The notes below the pieces were generated by a model, which saw only the letters and a program-made list of their open reading frames with translations, made no database searches and was not told the DNA's origin. Made by a program: the position numbers and the translations under genes. From Phoronis australis (Eukaryota > Phoronida > Phoronidae): 64,000 nucleotides of DNA. Shown one piece after another: positions 1 through 10,500 of the stretch (the first letter of the stretch is position 1; every line of letters starts with the position of its first letter). The stretch lies in the NCBI GenBank assembly GCA_002633005.1, contig NMRA01000228.1, positions 236,120-300,119 of the forward strand, read 5' to 3'.

Positions 1-599
1 CCTCCCGACCTCCCCCCATTCGGTGCTATGCGCATCTACAATCGTGGTTCAGTTTGCGCAAATGCTTACAGCCGGACAAAATGTTGGGCCCCCCCTTTGT
101 GATATCCTAGATCCGCCACTGCATAATCAGTCTCCGACTCTACTGACACAAGTTCTGGTGAAGCGGAGAAAATGGGTGAACCTGACCAAAACTTTCACCT
201 GATAGATGTCAAGCAGTTCCGATCACGGCAGACAGCCGGCGCACAACTGAGTCCAGTAACGCTATGAGGACCAAGCTACATCACGTGTCGGCCTACTTCA
301 TGAACTCTCAAGGTTTCTGTTTCTCGGACTCTCTCGAGCAGCTCTTTTTGTTCACCACTAGAGTGCGGTACTATATTCTGTCTGTTCGGCCCCATATTTG
401 CGATTCAGGATGGCAAGTTTGATGCGTGCAGTTAGAAACACTCTAAATATTGCCAGGTATTGTCATCGCATGGTTCATGTGCTCTAGCATATCTGTTTCA
501 AGTGGTTGTAAGGCAATGTCAATGCGATTGCTCAAATTAGCCAGCTTTATGGCACAAGACAAGGCCATGTTCAAATTTGGGTCAACAGTAGGTCTACTC
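1..599. other. Intergenic, no gene recognised
   Basis: No coding exon is recognisable here. The only structure noted is at 106-121, which reads on the minus strand as CAGTGGCGGATCTAGG, a sequence resembling the ends of hAT-type DNA transposons; the rest of that element would lie beyond the left edge. The open frame at 450-743 runs into the repeat that starts near 600 and is not a gene. Confidence 0.5.
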
Positions 600-1757
600 A
601 TCGCCTCTGTTGGCCCGAAGCAGAGGCGATGCAGAGGCCATAGGCGCTCTGTACGCCGGAAGCTTTTCGGCGAATTATGCCTCGCACCGACTAAACCATC
701 AAAGTCACGGGTAATTGTTTACAATATGACGACAATGACTTAGACATATGATTTTGGTATCGTTCGATTCCTCGCAAGGTTATCTTCCCAAATATACACA
801 TAAATTTCTCCTACCCCGTTCCCTTAGTATTTTATCGTGAAATTTCTTCTAGCACTATTTCCTGGTACGCCGGTAGTAATACCGCCATGTTGAATGGAAG
901 GAGTCACCTGTCGGTCAAAAACTGAATTAATCTACCGACTTGCAGATCGTCACTTTTATAAGTTCAAATTGACCGAGAGCCGTCAATCCCCTGCCCGAGT
1001 TACGGAACCAAGGACTCGAATTCGATCCTATGGTGACCCTGATATACGCATCTGCTAGCAAAACAGCGGAGGTTGTTTTTGAGGGTTCCAAATTTGTGAA
1101 AAGAGTATCACTTCAAACAATTTCGTGGAAAAATGGTCAAATGGTCACAATTCTAAAAAAATGGAAAAGGTAAAATGCTTCTACTTGTTCATCAATATTA
1201 TGTCAGAAAAACTTTAGCGGGAATCTCGCGCAGGCAAACACCATTCAGAATCAATGATGCTGTTTCATTCATTAACAGTAGGTGTCGCTGTAATCTTGAG
1301 TTGAGCTAACATGGCGGTGTCCGCCGGGAAATAGTGCCAACTGAAATTCGACGATAAAATTTGGAGGAAACGCGGTAGGGGATCAATTCATATATTCTTG
1401 GAAAGATGACGGTGCGAGGAATCGAACGATACCAAAATCATATGTCTAAGTCATTGTCGTCATATTGTAAACAATTACCAAGTCACGTTGTTATAAATAC
1501 CTTTTGCGCACAGAGGAACACCTTAGGAGGTTGTCGATGTGTTTAATTCCTTCCAACTCGAACAAATACTCCCGTTATGAAACTTTTTCTTCGAGTAGTC
1601 CCTATTTCAGTTCCCAAAATCGTGAAATCAACTTTTTCATTTTTTTAACCAGGCCGAAGGTCAGAAGTTGCGGACCTACCGGCGAACTTTGAAAGCTGAA
1701 GTTCCCGCCCTTCGCGTACGTGCTGCCGGGAACCAGTCGTGCATTTGCCGTGTTGTT
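600..1757 (+). repeat. Dispersed repeat copy 1, interrupted by a TIR element
   Basis: The sequence from about 600 to 709 and from 1480 to about 1757 is one copy of a repeat that recurs at 1964-2294 (reverse), 2296-2716 (forward) and partly at 3345-3402 (reverse). It begins near CATCGCCTCTGTTGGCC and contains the block GAGGAACACCTTAGGAGG. The copy is split by an insertion at 710-1479. No protein-coding frame is shared by the copies, so I treat it as a non-coding repeat of unknown class. Confidence 0.75.
710..1479. mobile_element. Non-autonomous TIR element with 8-bp target duplication
   Basis: The ends are perfect inverted repeats of about 67 bp beginning GGTAATTGTTTACAATATGA, at 710-776 and the complement at 1413-1479. 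The element is flanked by AAGTCACG at 702-709 and again at 1480-1487. Two other copies of the host repeat in this window (near 2172 and near 2410) lack the insert and carry the target only once, so the insertion is directly visible. The interior has no transposase frame. An 8-bp duplication fits the hAT, P or Merlin superfamilies; the GG end is unlike typical hAT ends, so the class stays open. Confidence 0.85.
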
Positions 1758-1963
1758 AAACATTAAAATGTCAAATATGTGCCCAAAGACTAATAAATGT
1801 CATATCAACAGCATTTATTTTTATCAAATACAAACAATACATTAAATACAATCAGTTTCAAGTAACATCAATTAAAGACAAGTATAAGTGGTGGCATTTT
1901 GGAAACGAACATTTGACTGACAAGACCGCAATGGCTCACCTTTGGCCTATTTAAAGATTGAGG

Positions 1964-2294
1964 TCACGAATTCACATCACCTAGCGAGCGCGGTAAAAAT
2001 TGGAGCGTGCGCAGTATAAAAATGGTGAGTTCACGATTTTGGGAACTGAAATAGGGACTGCTCGAAGAAAAAGTTTGATAATGGGAGTATTTGTTCGAGT
2101 TGGAAGGAATTAAACACATCGACAGCCTCCTCAGGTGTTCCTCTATGCGCAAAAGGTATTTATAACAACGTGACTTTGATGGTTTAGTCGGTGCGAGGCA
2201 TAATTCGCCGAAAAGCTTCCGGCGTACAGAGCGCCTATAGCCTCTGCATCGCCTCTGCTTCGGGCCAACAGAGGCGATGGTCATTGCCTACAGT
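1964..2294 (-). repeat. Dispersed repeat copy 2 (reverse)
   Basis: This is the reverse complement of the repeat seen at 600-1757, uninterrupted: the block corresponding to the insertion point reads as a single AAGTCACG target followed directly by TTGTTATAAATACC on the minus strand. It stands head to head with copy 3, separated by a few bases around 2295. Confidence 0.75.
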
Positions 2295-2295
2295 A

Positions 2296-2716
2296 GGTCA
2301 TCAATGACCATCGCCTCTGCTCGCCCTACCAGTTGAGGCGATGCAGCTCCTATAGGCGCCGCAAACGCCGGAAGTTTTTTCAGAGAATTATACCTCGCAT
2401 CGACTAAAACTTCAAAGTCATGTTGTTACCTTTTGAGCATAGAGGAACACCTTAGGAGGTTGTCGATGTGTTTAATTCCTTCCAACTTGAACAAATACTC
2501 CCGTTATCAAACGTTTTCTTCGAGCAGTCCCTATTTCAGTTACCAAGATCATGAACTCACCATTTTCACTCGGCGCACGCCAAGCGATATGACCTCATTA
2601 TTTTAATCAGGCTGAAGGTCAGAAGTTGCGGTCCTACTGGCGAACTTTGAAAGCTGAAGTCCCCGCCATCTGCGTACGTGCTGCCGGAAACCAGCCGTGC
2701 ATTTGCTGTGTTGTTA
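2296..2716 (+). repeat. Dispersed repeat copy 3 (forward)
   Basis: This forward copy of the repeat shares the GAGGAACACCTTAGGAGG block and runs to a GTGTTGTTAAG end near 2716, as copy 1 does near 1757. Together with copy 2 it forms an imperfect inverted repeat of several hundred bases. Confidence 0.7.
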
Positions 2717-3344
2717 AGACGTAGGCGGTGCACTATAGGGGGCTGGAGTTGGGGAGGCTATAGCCCCTCACTTTTTCAGTGCTGCGCTGCCCATAAAAGA
2801 ACAATTAATTTTGCTGAAAACTAGACAAATTTCAGGGTGATAGTACAGGTTTTGTTATCAGTTAATTACTAACGATCTCCGTTCAGTACGTATGAACGTT
2901 ATTTATGCAAGGGCAGATTAAACCACGTTGACCTACTGTCCTTAGAAAATCGCGTTTGCACTAACGTAACCCCAAATCTGCCAATGTGTACAGTTTGTGA
3001 GGCATGAAACAGTGATGCTAATACGTAGCTGATTTTCTGAATTGGAAACACTATCAAGTGACCGTCAAATACTAAATCAGATTTTCCACAGACGTAGTAA
3101 CGCATGCAGTTGCGGATTTAGGGGGGTGGAGCCAAGGGGGCCATGACCCCCTAAAATTCTACCAAATATCATTTGGGAGTTCGGGTGTGAATTGCTGACT
3201 AGTACATGACAATGTGTTCCTCTTACTAACAAAAAGCGGGAGGACTAAATAAACGGGGTACCACGTTTAGAGCTCTGAGTTGTGTGTTTGCGCCTATTTA
3301 GCGGACTTTTGTCATGCTTTTCGAGGACTTCTAGCCCGAAAAGC

Positions 3345-3402
3345 GCCTATAGGAGCTGCATCGCCTCAACTGGTAGGGCCAGCAGAGGCGATGGTCATTG
3401 CT
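3345..3402 (-). repeat. Partial copy 4 of the same repeat
   Basis: About 58 bp match the start of copy 3 in reverse orientation, including AGCAGAGGCGATGGTCATTG at the right end. Upstream at 3107-3130, GCAGTTGCGGATTTAGG resembles the hAT-like end noted at 106-121. Confidence 0.6.
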
Positions 3403-3532
3403 TCGGTCAACAGCTGAGCTGTGACGATGTAGGTGACGCCGTGATGGTCTGTCACTAGTGTCACTGGCACTGTGTGAAAAGATGATGTCTGAACTCGGTC
3501 AGTGCACTGCATCAGTGAAGTTGCCAAAGTGG

Positions 3533-3660
3533 CACTGGTCGGATATAGCAGTCCCTGATTTAGAGAACCAGTTTCATCCACTAAGACTAAGTAACTGGGG
3601 TCCTTATTTAGTGGTGATTGCTTGGTTCTCTAAATCCGGGACCGCTATATCCGACCAGTG
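3533..3660. mobile_element. Short palindromic MITE, GATATA/GAGAACCAG family, copy 1
   Basis: The two ends are inverted copies of about 38 bp beginning CACTGGTCGGATATAGC and reaching the AGAGAACCA block. The same architecture and motifs recur at 6252-6366 and 28655-28768, with a decayed relative near 13845-14066. Too short to encode protein; a non-autonomous inverted-repeat element is the simplest reading. Confidence 0.75.
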
Positions 3661-4491
3661 CGGTCGCAGTTGCTTGGACTGTCTTGTGATTCACAGTGCC
3701 TTGTCTTAAACTCGACCTAGCTTTTCGCAAGTCTAAATGACTCTTTGAAAGTTGTTTTGCAAATTACATCTAGCCTTTGCCTTGGTCATGCTGGTGCATA
3801 GCTGTCTAAATAATATTATAGAGCTTTGGAATGTTCAGTCATACAGCTAGCTGACAGGCTAAACCATCAAAATTACGTCACTACAAGTACTGTACTGCAT
3901 CTACTCGGTGCCAGGGCACTATTTGGTAACTATACAAAACCCGACACTCTTATGAGACCTGGTGCTTATTCTGCAATTGGCTATTAGAAATGTCTATAAA
4001 AATATTCCCCACGTTTTAAGTTCTTTATCAAAGGTACGATATGTCGGTAATGGAACTGCATTTCTACATATATTTTAGTTTACTTTAGGAAGAGCGTAGT
4101 TTTTAATGACATGAACTGTGTTCTATGTTTTGTTTTGTTTTGTCCACTGTTTACCTAGATCTTCCCGAAGCTATGTATTTATGCAGCGATGCACTAAGGC
4201 TATACAAGGGATACAACAGTGAATTATTGTGTAACATGCCTTCTCATTGATGAACAGAATGAAATACCTTTGGGGCGATTGGTTGGAAAGTAGCAGTCAG
4301 ACAGTCTGATTGGCTGATGTAAAGACGTTGAAGCTTAGGAGGCAACACATATTGCATGAAAAAGCATGTTGGTCATTGTGAGACTTTCAGAAATGAACAA
4401 AAGACCTGTCATTTTGAAAGCTATGGTATTGTAACTGGAAGTATAAGATATTGTGCCGTGCATATGAACTGCACAGTATTCTCTGTTTCAG

Positions 4492-4552
4492 GCATTATCC
4501 TGTCTCATCACGGCTGATGTCATCAAACGAGTGGGGTAGTGGTGCTGGAAAG
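4492..4552 (+). CDS. ATPIF1: IF1 exon, presequence end and mature N-terminus
   Basis: The exon follows TTTCAG and ends at AAAG before GTTTGT. One base completes a codon from the unseen upstream exon, then 20 codons read HYPVSSRLMSSNEWGSGAGK. An ATG at 4451 lies in the same frame upstream without a stop, so a transcript starting there could in principle use it; the strong acceptor argues for a separate upstream exon. Confidence 0.85.
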
Positions 4553-7500
4553 GTTTGTTTTTATGTTTTAGTCAAAGCTTTTGTAAACCCACTGCCTGTT
4601 GCCAATCTCTCCTTTAGGTTTATGCCTCTTGCTACTATAAAACTGGTCGCTAAATATTTGGTATACAGATTAGATATAGTTTCTGAGCTTGCGAAGATCT
4701 AAGGGCGCTTGAAACTGGGCTCAATCACTTGATTTGACACAAGAGGTCATTTTATACGAGGAGCATAGAACTCGACCATTAACAACATGTCCTTTCCATG
4801 CTCGAACAAGCGCCTTTTGTCTGGAAGGAATGATATGAGACCAGTTTTAGTACAGTAAGTGATGTAAACCAAAAAAAGTTTTTGAGACACAACGTGGGTT
4901 TATGCCAGCCAGAAATATTTGTTTCTTTAAAATAGTACCCTAAGGGATAACTACAATTATTGTAGGATCAATTGCATGCAAGGACTTTTGGTGCCATCAA
5001 CGGTATGTCATTTGTTGCTGCATGTTGTCAATTTGCCCGTTTTAAAGATGTACTTGCATGCCCCTAACTATGATAATGTGTAGCAGGAACTAAACGACAA
5101 TGCTGTTTGAACATAATCTATGCTAAACAAATTGCAGTTGTATTCGTTCACTGAAACTTGTAAATGTGAAAGCCAAAAATTTTGCAAATAAGTGACGTTC
5201 ACACGAATGACGTACCTCGCGGGCTCTCATAGCTCGCATCATGCAGCATTACAACACTGGACATGGTTCATTGATTTGCAGCAGATCGTTTTTGCCACAA
5301 AAATCGTTCTTAAAACAGGGCTTGGAATTTTCCGCGGAAACGCGGATTTCCGCTTTTTTCAAATGTGCTTTCCGCTTTTGTTATAATATTTCCGCGTAAA
5401 AAAAATCGGATTTGATATAAAATTTCCACGGCAAATTCCTTTCGTACCGCGGCGTTGCAGACGACGTTCACCTCGAAAAGCGGAAGTTGCTCTTTATGTT
5501 TCGGAGGAACGTAAATTGTCAACATTGCCGGGGCATCTGGGACAGCGTGGTGGGATTTTCAATGGCGTCTCGTGTTATTGTTAAGCGCGGCGACAAATAC
5601 TACCGCTCTGCAGCCAAAAATGTGTGGGTCGGGAGTGGACGGGCGAGCTAAAAAGGACGCAGACGCATGCTACTGATGGTGGTAACGTTTTTTTTCTTTT
5701 TTTTTTTAATCCTCCCGATTTTTGTCGGGGATAGGTTCACATTGACCATTTCAAGGCTGGTTATCGGCATGATTTGGGCCGTAAAAGTTTCCCCGTTTTT
5801 TGTCATTGGTCATTCCAAGCCCTGTTAAAAACATTTTGGCAATTTTCAACCTACTTCATATTCACATCGTCACTATATGTTGTGTTTCTAACTAATTTGG
5901 CCAAGCAATCACAGAGATAAGGAACTAGCCTGCAAGTTCCACTTTAAGAATGAAATGCATACAGGTGAGATTTTGTCTTGTCAAAGTTTCTCGCAAACAA
6001 GCTTGGTTTATACTGTGTAGATGCTATAAAACTACTTTCAGTAAAGTGCCAATCATTTGCCACTAGGTAATTAGCCTTTGAAGTTTAAAAAAAAAACAAG
6101 TTTGGCAACTATCTTTTATGCGAAGGAAGTGAAGAAAATGGAATGAATTTAGAATGCTCACTAATTGCTACCTTCAGCAAAGAATAAATCCAAACTTTTA
6201 GGAGCTCTCATTGCCCTTGTTGTTGTATAGTCAAATGGCATTACAGTACTCGGCAATAGTTGGATATAACGTGCCCGTATTTTGAGAACCAGTTAACTTT
6301 GATGTTGGTTATTCAGTGGAGAAAACTGGTTCTCAAAATTCGGGCACGTTATATCTGACCATTACCACAGTACTCTGTGCCTTGTTTACAACGTTCAGTT
6401 GTAATGTTTATTACGTTCCCTTCCACATTGCTTGATCCAACTTAGCTGTGTACTATTTGGTTACAATGAACTTTAGAACTTACAACAAACGTTTTAGCAA
6501 AGTCACGGGAAGTTTGCTTTAATGCATTTAGTTGGACTGTCAGAGCTGCATGACAGAAGAAATTTTGAAACCGATATTATGTTTTCATTGAGTGAAGTAT
6601 CTTGTTATGCTCCTTTTAACTGTATGTCAAAATCTATTGGTCTACTTGCTTTTTCATTTCAGGGGGGTGGTACAGGTGGCAGTGTTAGGTAAGTATTTCT
6701 TCTTCATGGATATTACACGCTACTCTGCGTAATCCTGTCATTCTAAGCAAAAAAGAATAATGAATTTAGTCAATCGATCACATTTGTTTTTGGTCAAAAT
6801 ATGAGTACCGTATGGTCTCTCCCCTCACAATGCATTTTGACATGTACCTGTATAGTCTGTTCTCCATCTGTGTCGCCTTTGTGAACTTTTCTTGAGAACA
6901 GTTTAGAGACAGTAAACCGAAACGTTGATCAATATGTCGTTGTTTGCATATACGCTGATTTTGAAGTTCATAATGAATTTAGTATTTATTATTATTGATA
7001 ACCAACTTGTTAATTAACATGTGTTTGACGTTTTGTCTGTTTGGTCAGTACTTGGCAACCCAGTATTGACGTGAAAATAAAGATTAGTGTAACCAGTGTT
7101 AAGTGAGATGAGATACCCCAATAGTGAGTCAAGAAGATATTGGAGTTAAATTAAATTTTGATGTACACCAGTGGGATAGATTTAGCCGGTGGGAAGAATT
7201 TTGATATTCCTGTAAAGTACGTAGTCTCTGTATTCACAATCTTGTATTGTGTTCTGAAATTGTTTGTTTTAAAATTTCATTGTGTGACAGTACGTGCCAA
7301 GCTCATAGATAAAGCGATGTCTCGTGACAAAACTATAATGCCTGTTCTTCTAATCTTCCTATTTTTGGTATTATTTCGTCATCCTTGTTATTACAGAGAT
7401 GCTGGTGGAGCTTTGTCTCATGACAAAACTATAATGCCCGTTGTTGTTCTTATTTTTGGTATTATCTTCATCATCCTTGTTATTACAGAGATGCTGGTGG

Positions 7501-10500
7501 AGCTTTGTCTCATGACAAAACTATAATGCCATTGTTTTTCTTATTTTTGGTATTCATCATCCTTGTTATTACAGAGATGCTAGTGGAGCTTTGTCTTATG
7601 ACAAAACTATGATGCCTGTTGTTCTTATTTTGGGTATTATCTTCATCATCCTTGTTATTACAGAGATGCTGGTGGAGCTTTTGGCAAAATGGAAGCAGCT
7701 CATGAAGAACAATATTTTAGAAAATTGGTAAGTTTTGTCTCTCTAGAAACTAATTGCTGATGGTCTGGTAAAGGTACGCACTGGTCAGTTGTTTTTCTAC
7801 CCTGGCCTTACACCCGTTCATTGGATTCTTAATTGTTATTGACATTGTTTGTGGCAAACTCTGCAGTGGCTGTTTGAAACTGTCAGAGAATAGTACTACT
7901 TTCAGATGTTAAATACTTGTTAGATCTGCGCCTTATCAGGGCCCACATATATATTTGTGGGCGCATTTTACTGTCGCCCTTGTCAGTCTTTCGTGTGCCA
8001 CTGCTGTATGTTCCTATCACAAGTAGGATGGCATTAATGAATTTTCAAAGGGATCGGACTACCACTGTGTCCCCTAGTGGCAATTTCATTTTTTTTAAAT
8101 TTGCCTGAGTGTGTATTGTCAGAATTCCGTTATGGATTTTCATTAAAATTTGCAAATAGGAATCTATCATCCCGTTTTCAGATGGATTCAACGTATTCTG
8201 CATCACCTAGTCGGCTTCTGCTTCTCTATTAAACAAACCACTCTTAGCATAATTATGAAAATTAGCATTTGTGTTCCTACTGGGAAGAGCACAGCTGACA
8301 CTGAATTTATGACTGCTGTGGTGTCCTCTAGTGGCATTTTTTGCATGTGTGTGTATATTTCCTAAACCCATTGCTGGGTCTTTATAAGTTTTGGCAAGTG
8401 TATTTCTATGAATGTGACAATAGATGAAGATGACTCTCTGACAGATACGAGTACTGTTGTGTGCCATATGGGTATTTTAATGTATTACTTTCGAGTAGGC
8501 CTTTCTATCAGCCAAACCACTCTGCAGATCAATATCAAAATTGGCACATAATTTCCTATTGGGAAGTGCATGCCGGAACGTAATTTTCGGATGGGTCTAA
8601 CTGTTGTGGTGCATTCTGTTGGTATATTTTGTTTTCCTTTGTGTAAGTCTTGTAATCTACCAAGTTCCTTGATGGATGTTAATGAAATAAGTTACTTTCA
8701 CGTAGATGACAGCACTTTCCCTGTCTCAGATGGATTTCACCTATATTGTGCCCCCTTGAGTCCTTTTTGTTTTTTGTGTCTCTTTTTCATCGTCTGCCTC
8801 CCTATCTGCCAAACTGCTGAAAGAATCACAGTGACTTGCTCCCCCCCTTGAAGGCTATTTTCAGTTTACTTGCATTCCTTCCTTTGGTGGGAATGTTTAC
8901 AATAGTGACCATTCCTTTTATCTGTGTTGTATGTGATGAATACAGTGGGCACATATCAATGCTCATTGTTGCTCCTGTTTATTCATAGCATGGGCCATTC
9001 ACAGAGAAAGGGGGTCATGGTGAAATCAATCAACTCTTTTTTTTGCGAAATCGTAACCCATTTTATGGTCATGTAAGACCCCAAAAATGTCCAAGTTTGG
9101 CAAAGTTTGGAACATCGTACCTCAGTAATAGCTCATTGTATTCAAACTTTCAGATTGCATGCTTTATTCCCTATTCTCCAAAATGCTATGAGCAATTGTT
9201 TTTTAAATGTTTCACTTTTGATGAGGGGCTATAAAAATAAGACGTTCATGATTTTCATGAAATCAAATACAAAACTGAACATGTATAGTCTTCACCGAAT
9301 TAGTGTTACTAACGACACTCTTCCTTGAGTAAACAAAAATTACTTATCGGCGCTTGGAAAAAATTGTCATTCTGTCATTCTGCTGCTAAAATTGAGATGC
9401 CTTCTTGTAGGTCGGCTTACATTGGCCAGTTTCTTTTTTCCCCCGATTCTTCAGTCAGCGGTTCATCTCTTCTATGAGGATGCGTACATGGTACAACAAA
9501 TTATCGAAACTGATTTCATTTCGTTTCAAGACGAAGTGACGAGCTACCTGGGCTGTGGGAAATTTTGGGGATGTAACGGAGCTCAATAACGCAGTGCTAC
9601 CAAGCTTTATTTTAGCGATAGTCTTTACACAGCTATATCTGACTGGTTACGTCATAACCCGCGGTATCATACAAAGGCCTTGATAACTACATTTTGTCTG
9701 GCGGTCATGTTCAGTCCCCAGCGGTCCTGTTTTGTGGTGGGGCGGTCATGTTTTTAGGTGTGTCAGTCCCATTTTCTGGTGCGGTAGTACCATTTGATCC
9801 CCGGAGGTCTCGTTTTGGGTGAGTCGGTCCGATTTAGAATACCTGTGGTCATGTTGTTGCTCACCTGTGTGGTGGAGAGGAAGAGTTTAACTAATTTGAA
9901 TTACTTTGTGCTACCCCAATAGTGTTTTCCTTCCTATGGTCGTGGGATTTTACTGGAAAAGCTTGGATTGCATCTGTAATCAGTGGCATGTTTTGTTTTA
10001 CAGCAATCGCAGCAGTTAGCAGAGCTTAAAAATCATTTGCAGAATGAAATAAAAGAACATGAGGTGAGTGGACTTTTAGCTTCATTTCATTCCTGGGTTC
10101 GTAACTGTTCTTACTATTCACCTTGCACAGTTTCACTGTTTCAGGCGGTATGAGTGACTTTGTCAGCTGAAAAGTTGCACAACACGTTGGTCAACATCTA
10201 AATTACGCTTTGGCATATGTGCAGACTATGAATAAAAGATAAATCTTACTGGCTTTTAAGTTTTAAATAATATCCACAACTTTGGTACATTACTGTTTGT
10301 TGCTGATTTTAGTTCAGTTGAGTTTAGAAGTGATAGCAAAACGGTTAGGTTGTCGGATTGTTTGAACCTATCGATGAATTTTAGCCCAAATTCAGCCCGA
10401 AAATTCAGTCATAATTAATTGCTCATGGTTCTGGCCCATCTGATACTCATCTGAATGCAACAGTGAAAAGTTAGGCTCCTTTTTGATCGACGTGTCGCGC

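Noticed and set aside
1311-1335. ATGGCGGTGTCCGCC as a possible first exon of the IF1 gene
   Set aside because: It reaches a stop after seven codons and lies inside the 710-1479 TIR element.
5562-5651. Short frame beginning MASRVIVKRGDKYYRSA
   Set aside because: It lies inside a hAT-like MITE, is only 29 codons and resembles nothing I recognise.
7158-7526. Frame with repeated hydrophobic segments resembling membrane helices
   Set aside because: It is the translation of the acceptor-spanning minisatellite in an IF1 intron; the pyrimidine tracts create the hydrophobic codons.
9700-9860. Repeated GCGGTCATGTTTT / GGTCCCATTTT phrases that look like a direct-repeat array
   Set aside because: Spacing and repeat sequence are irregular, and there is no CRISPR-like regularity; CRISPR would not be expected in an animal genome.
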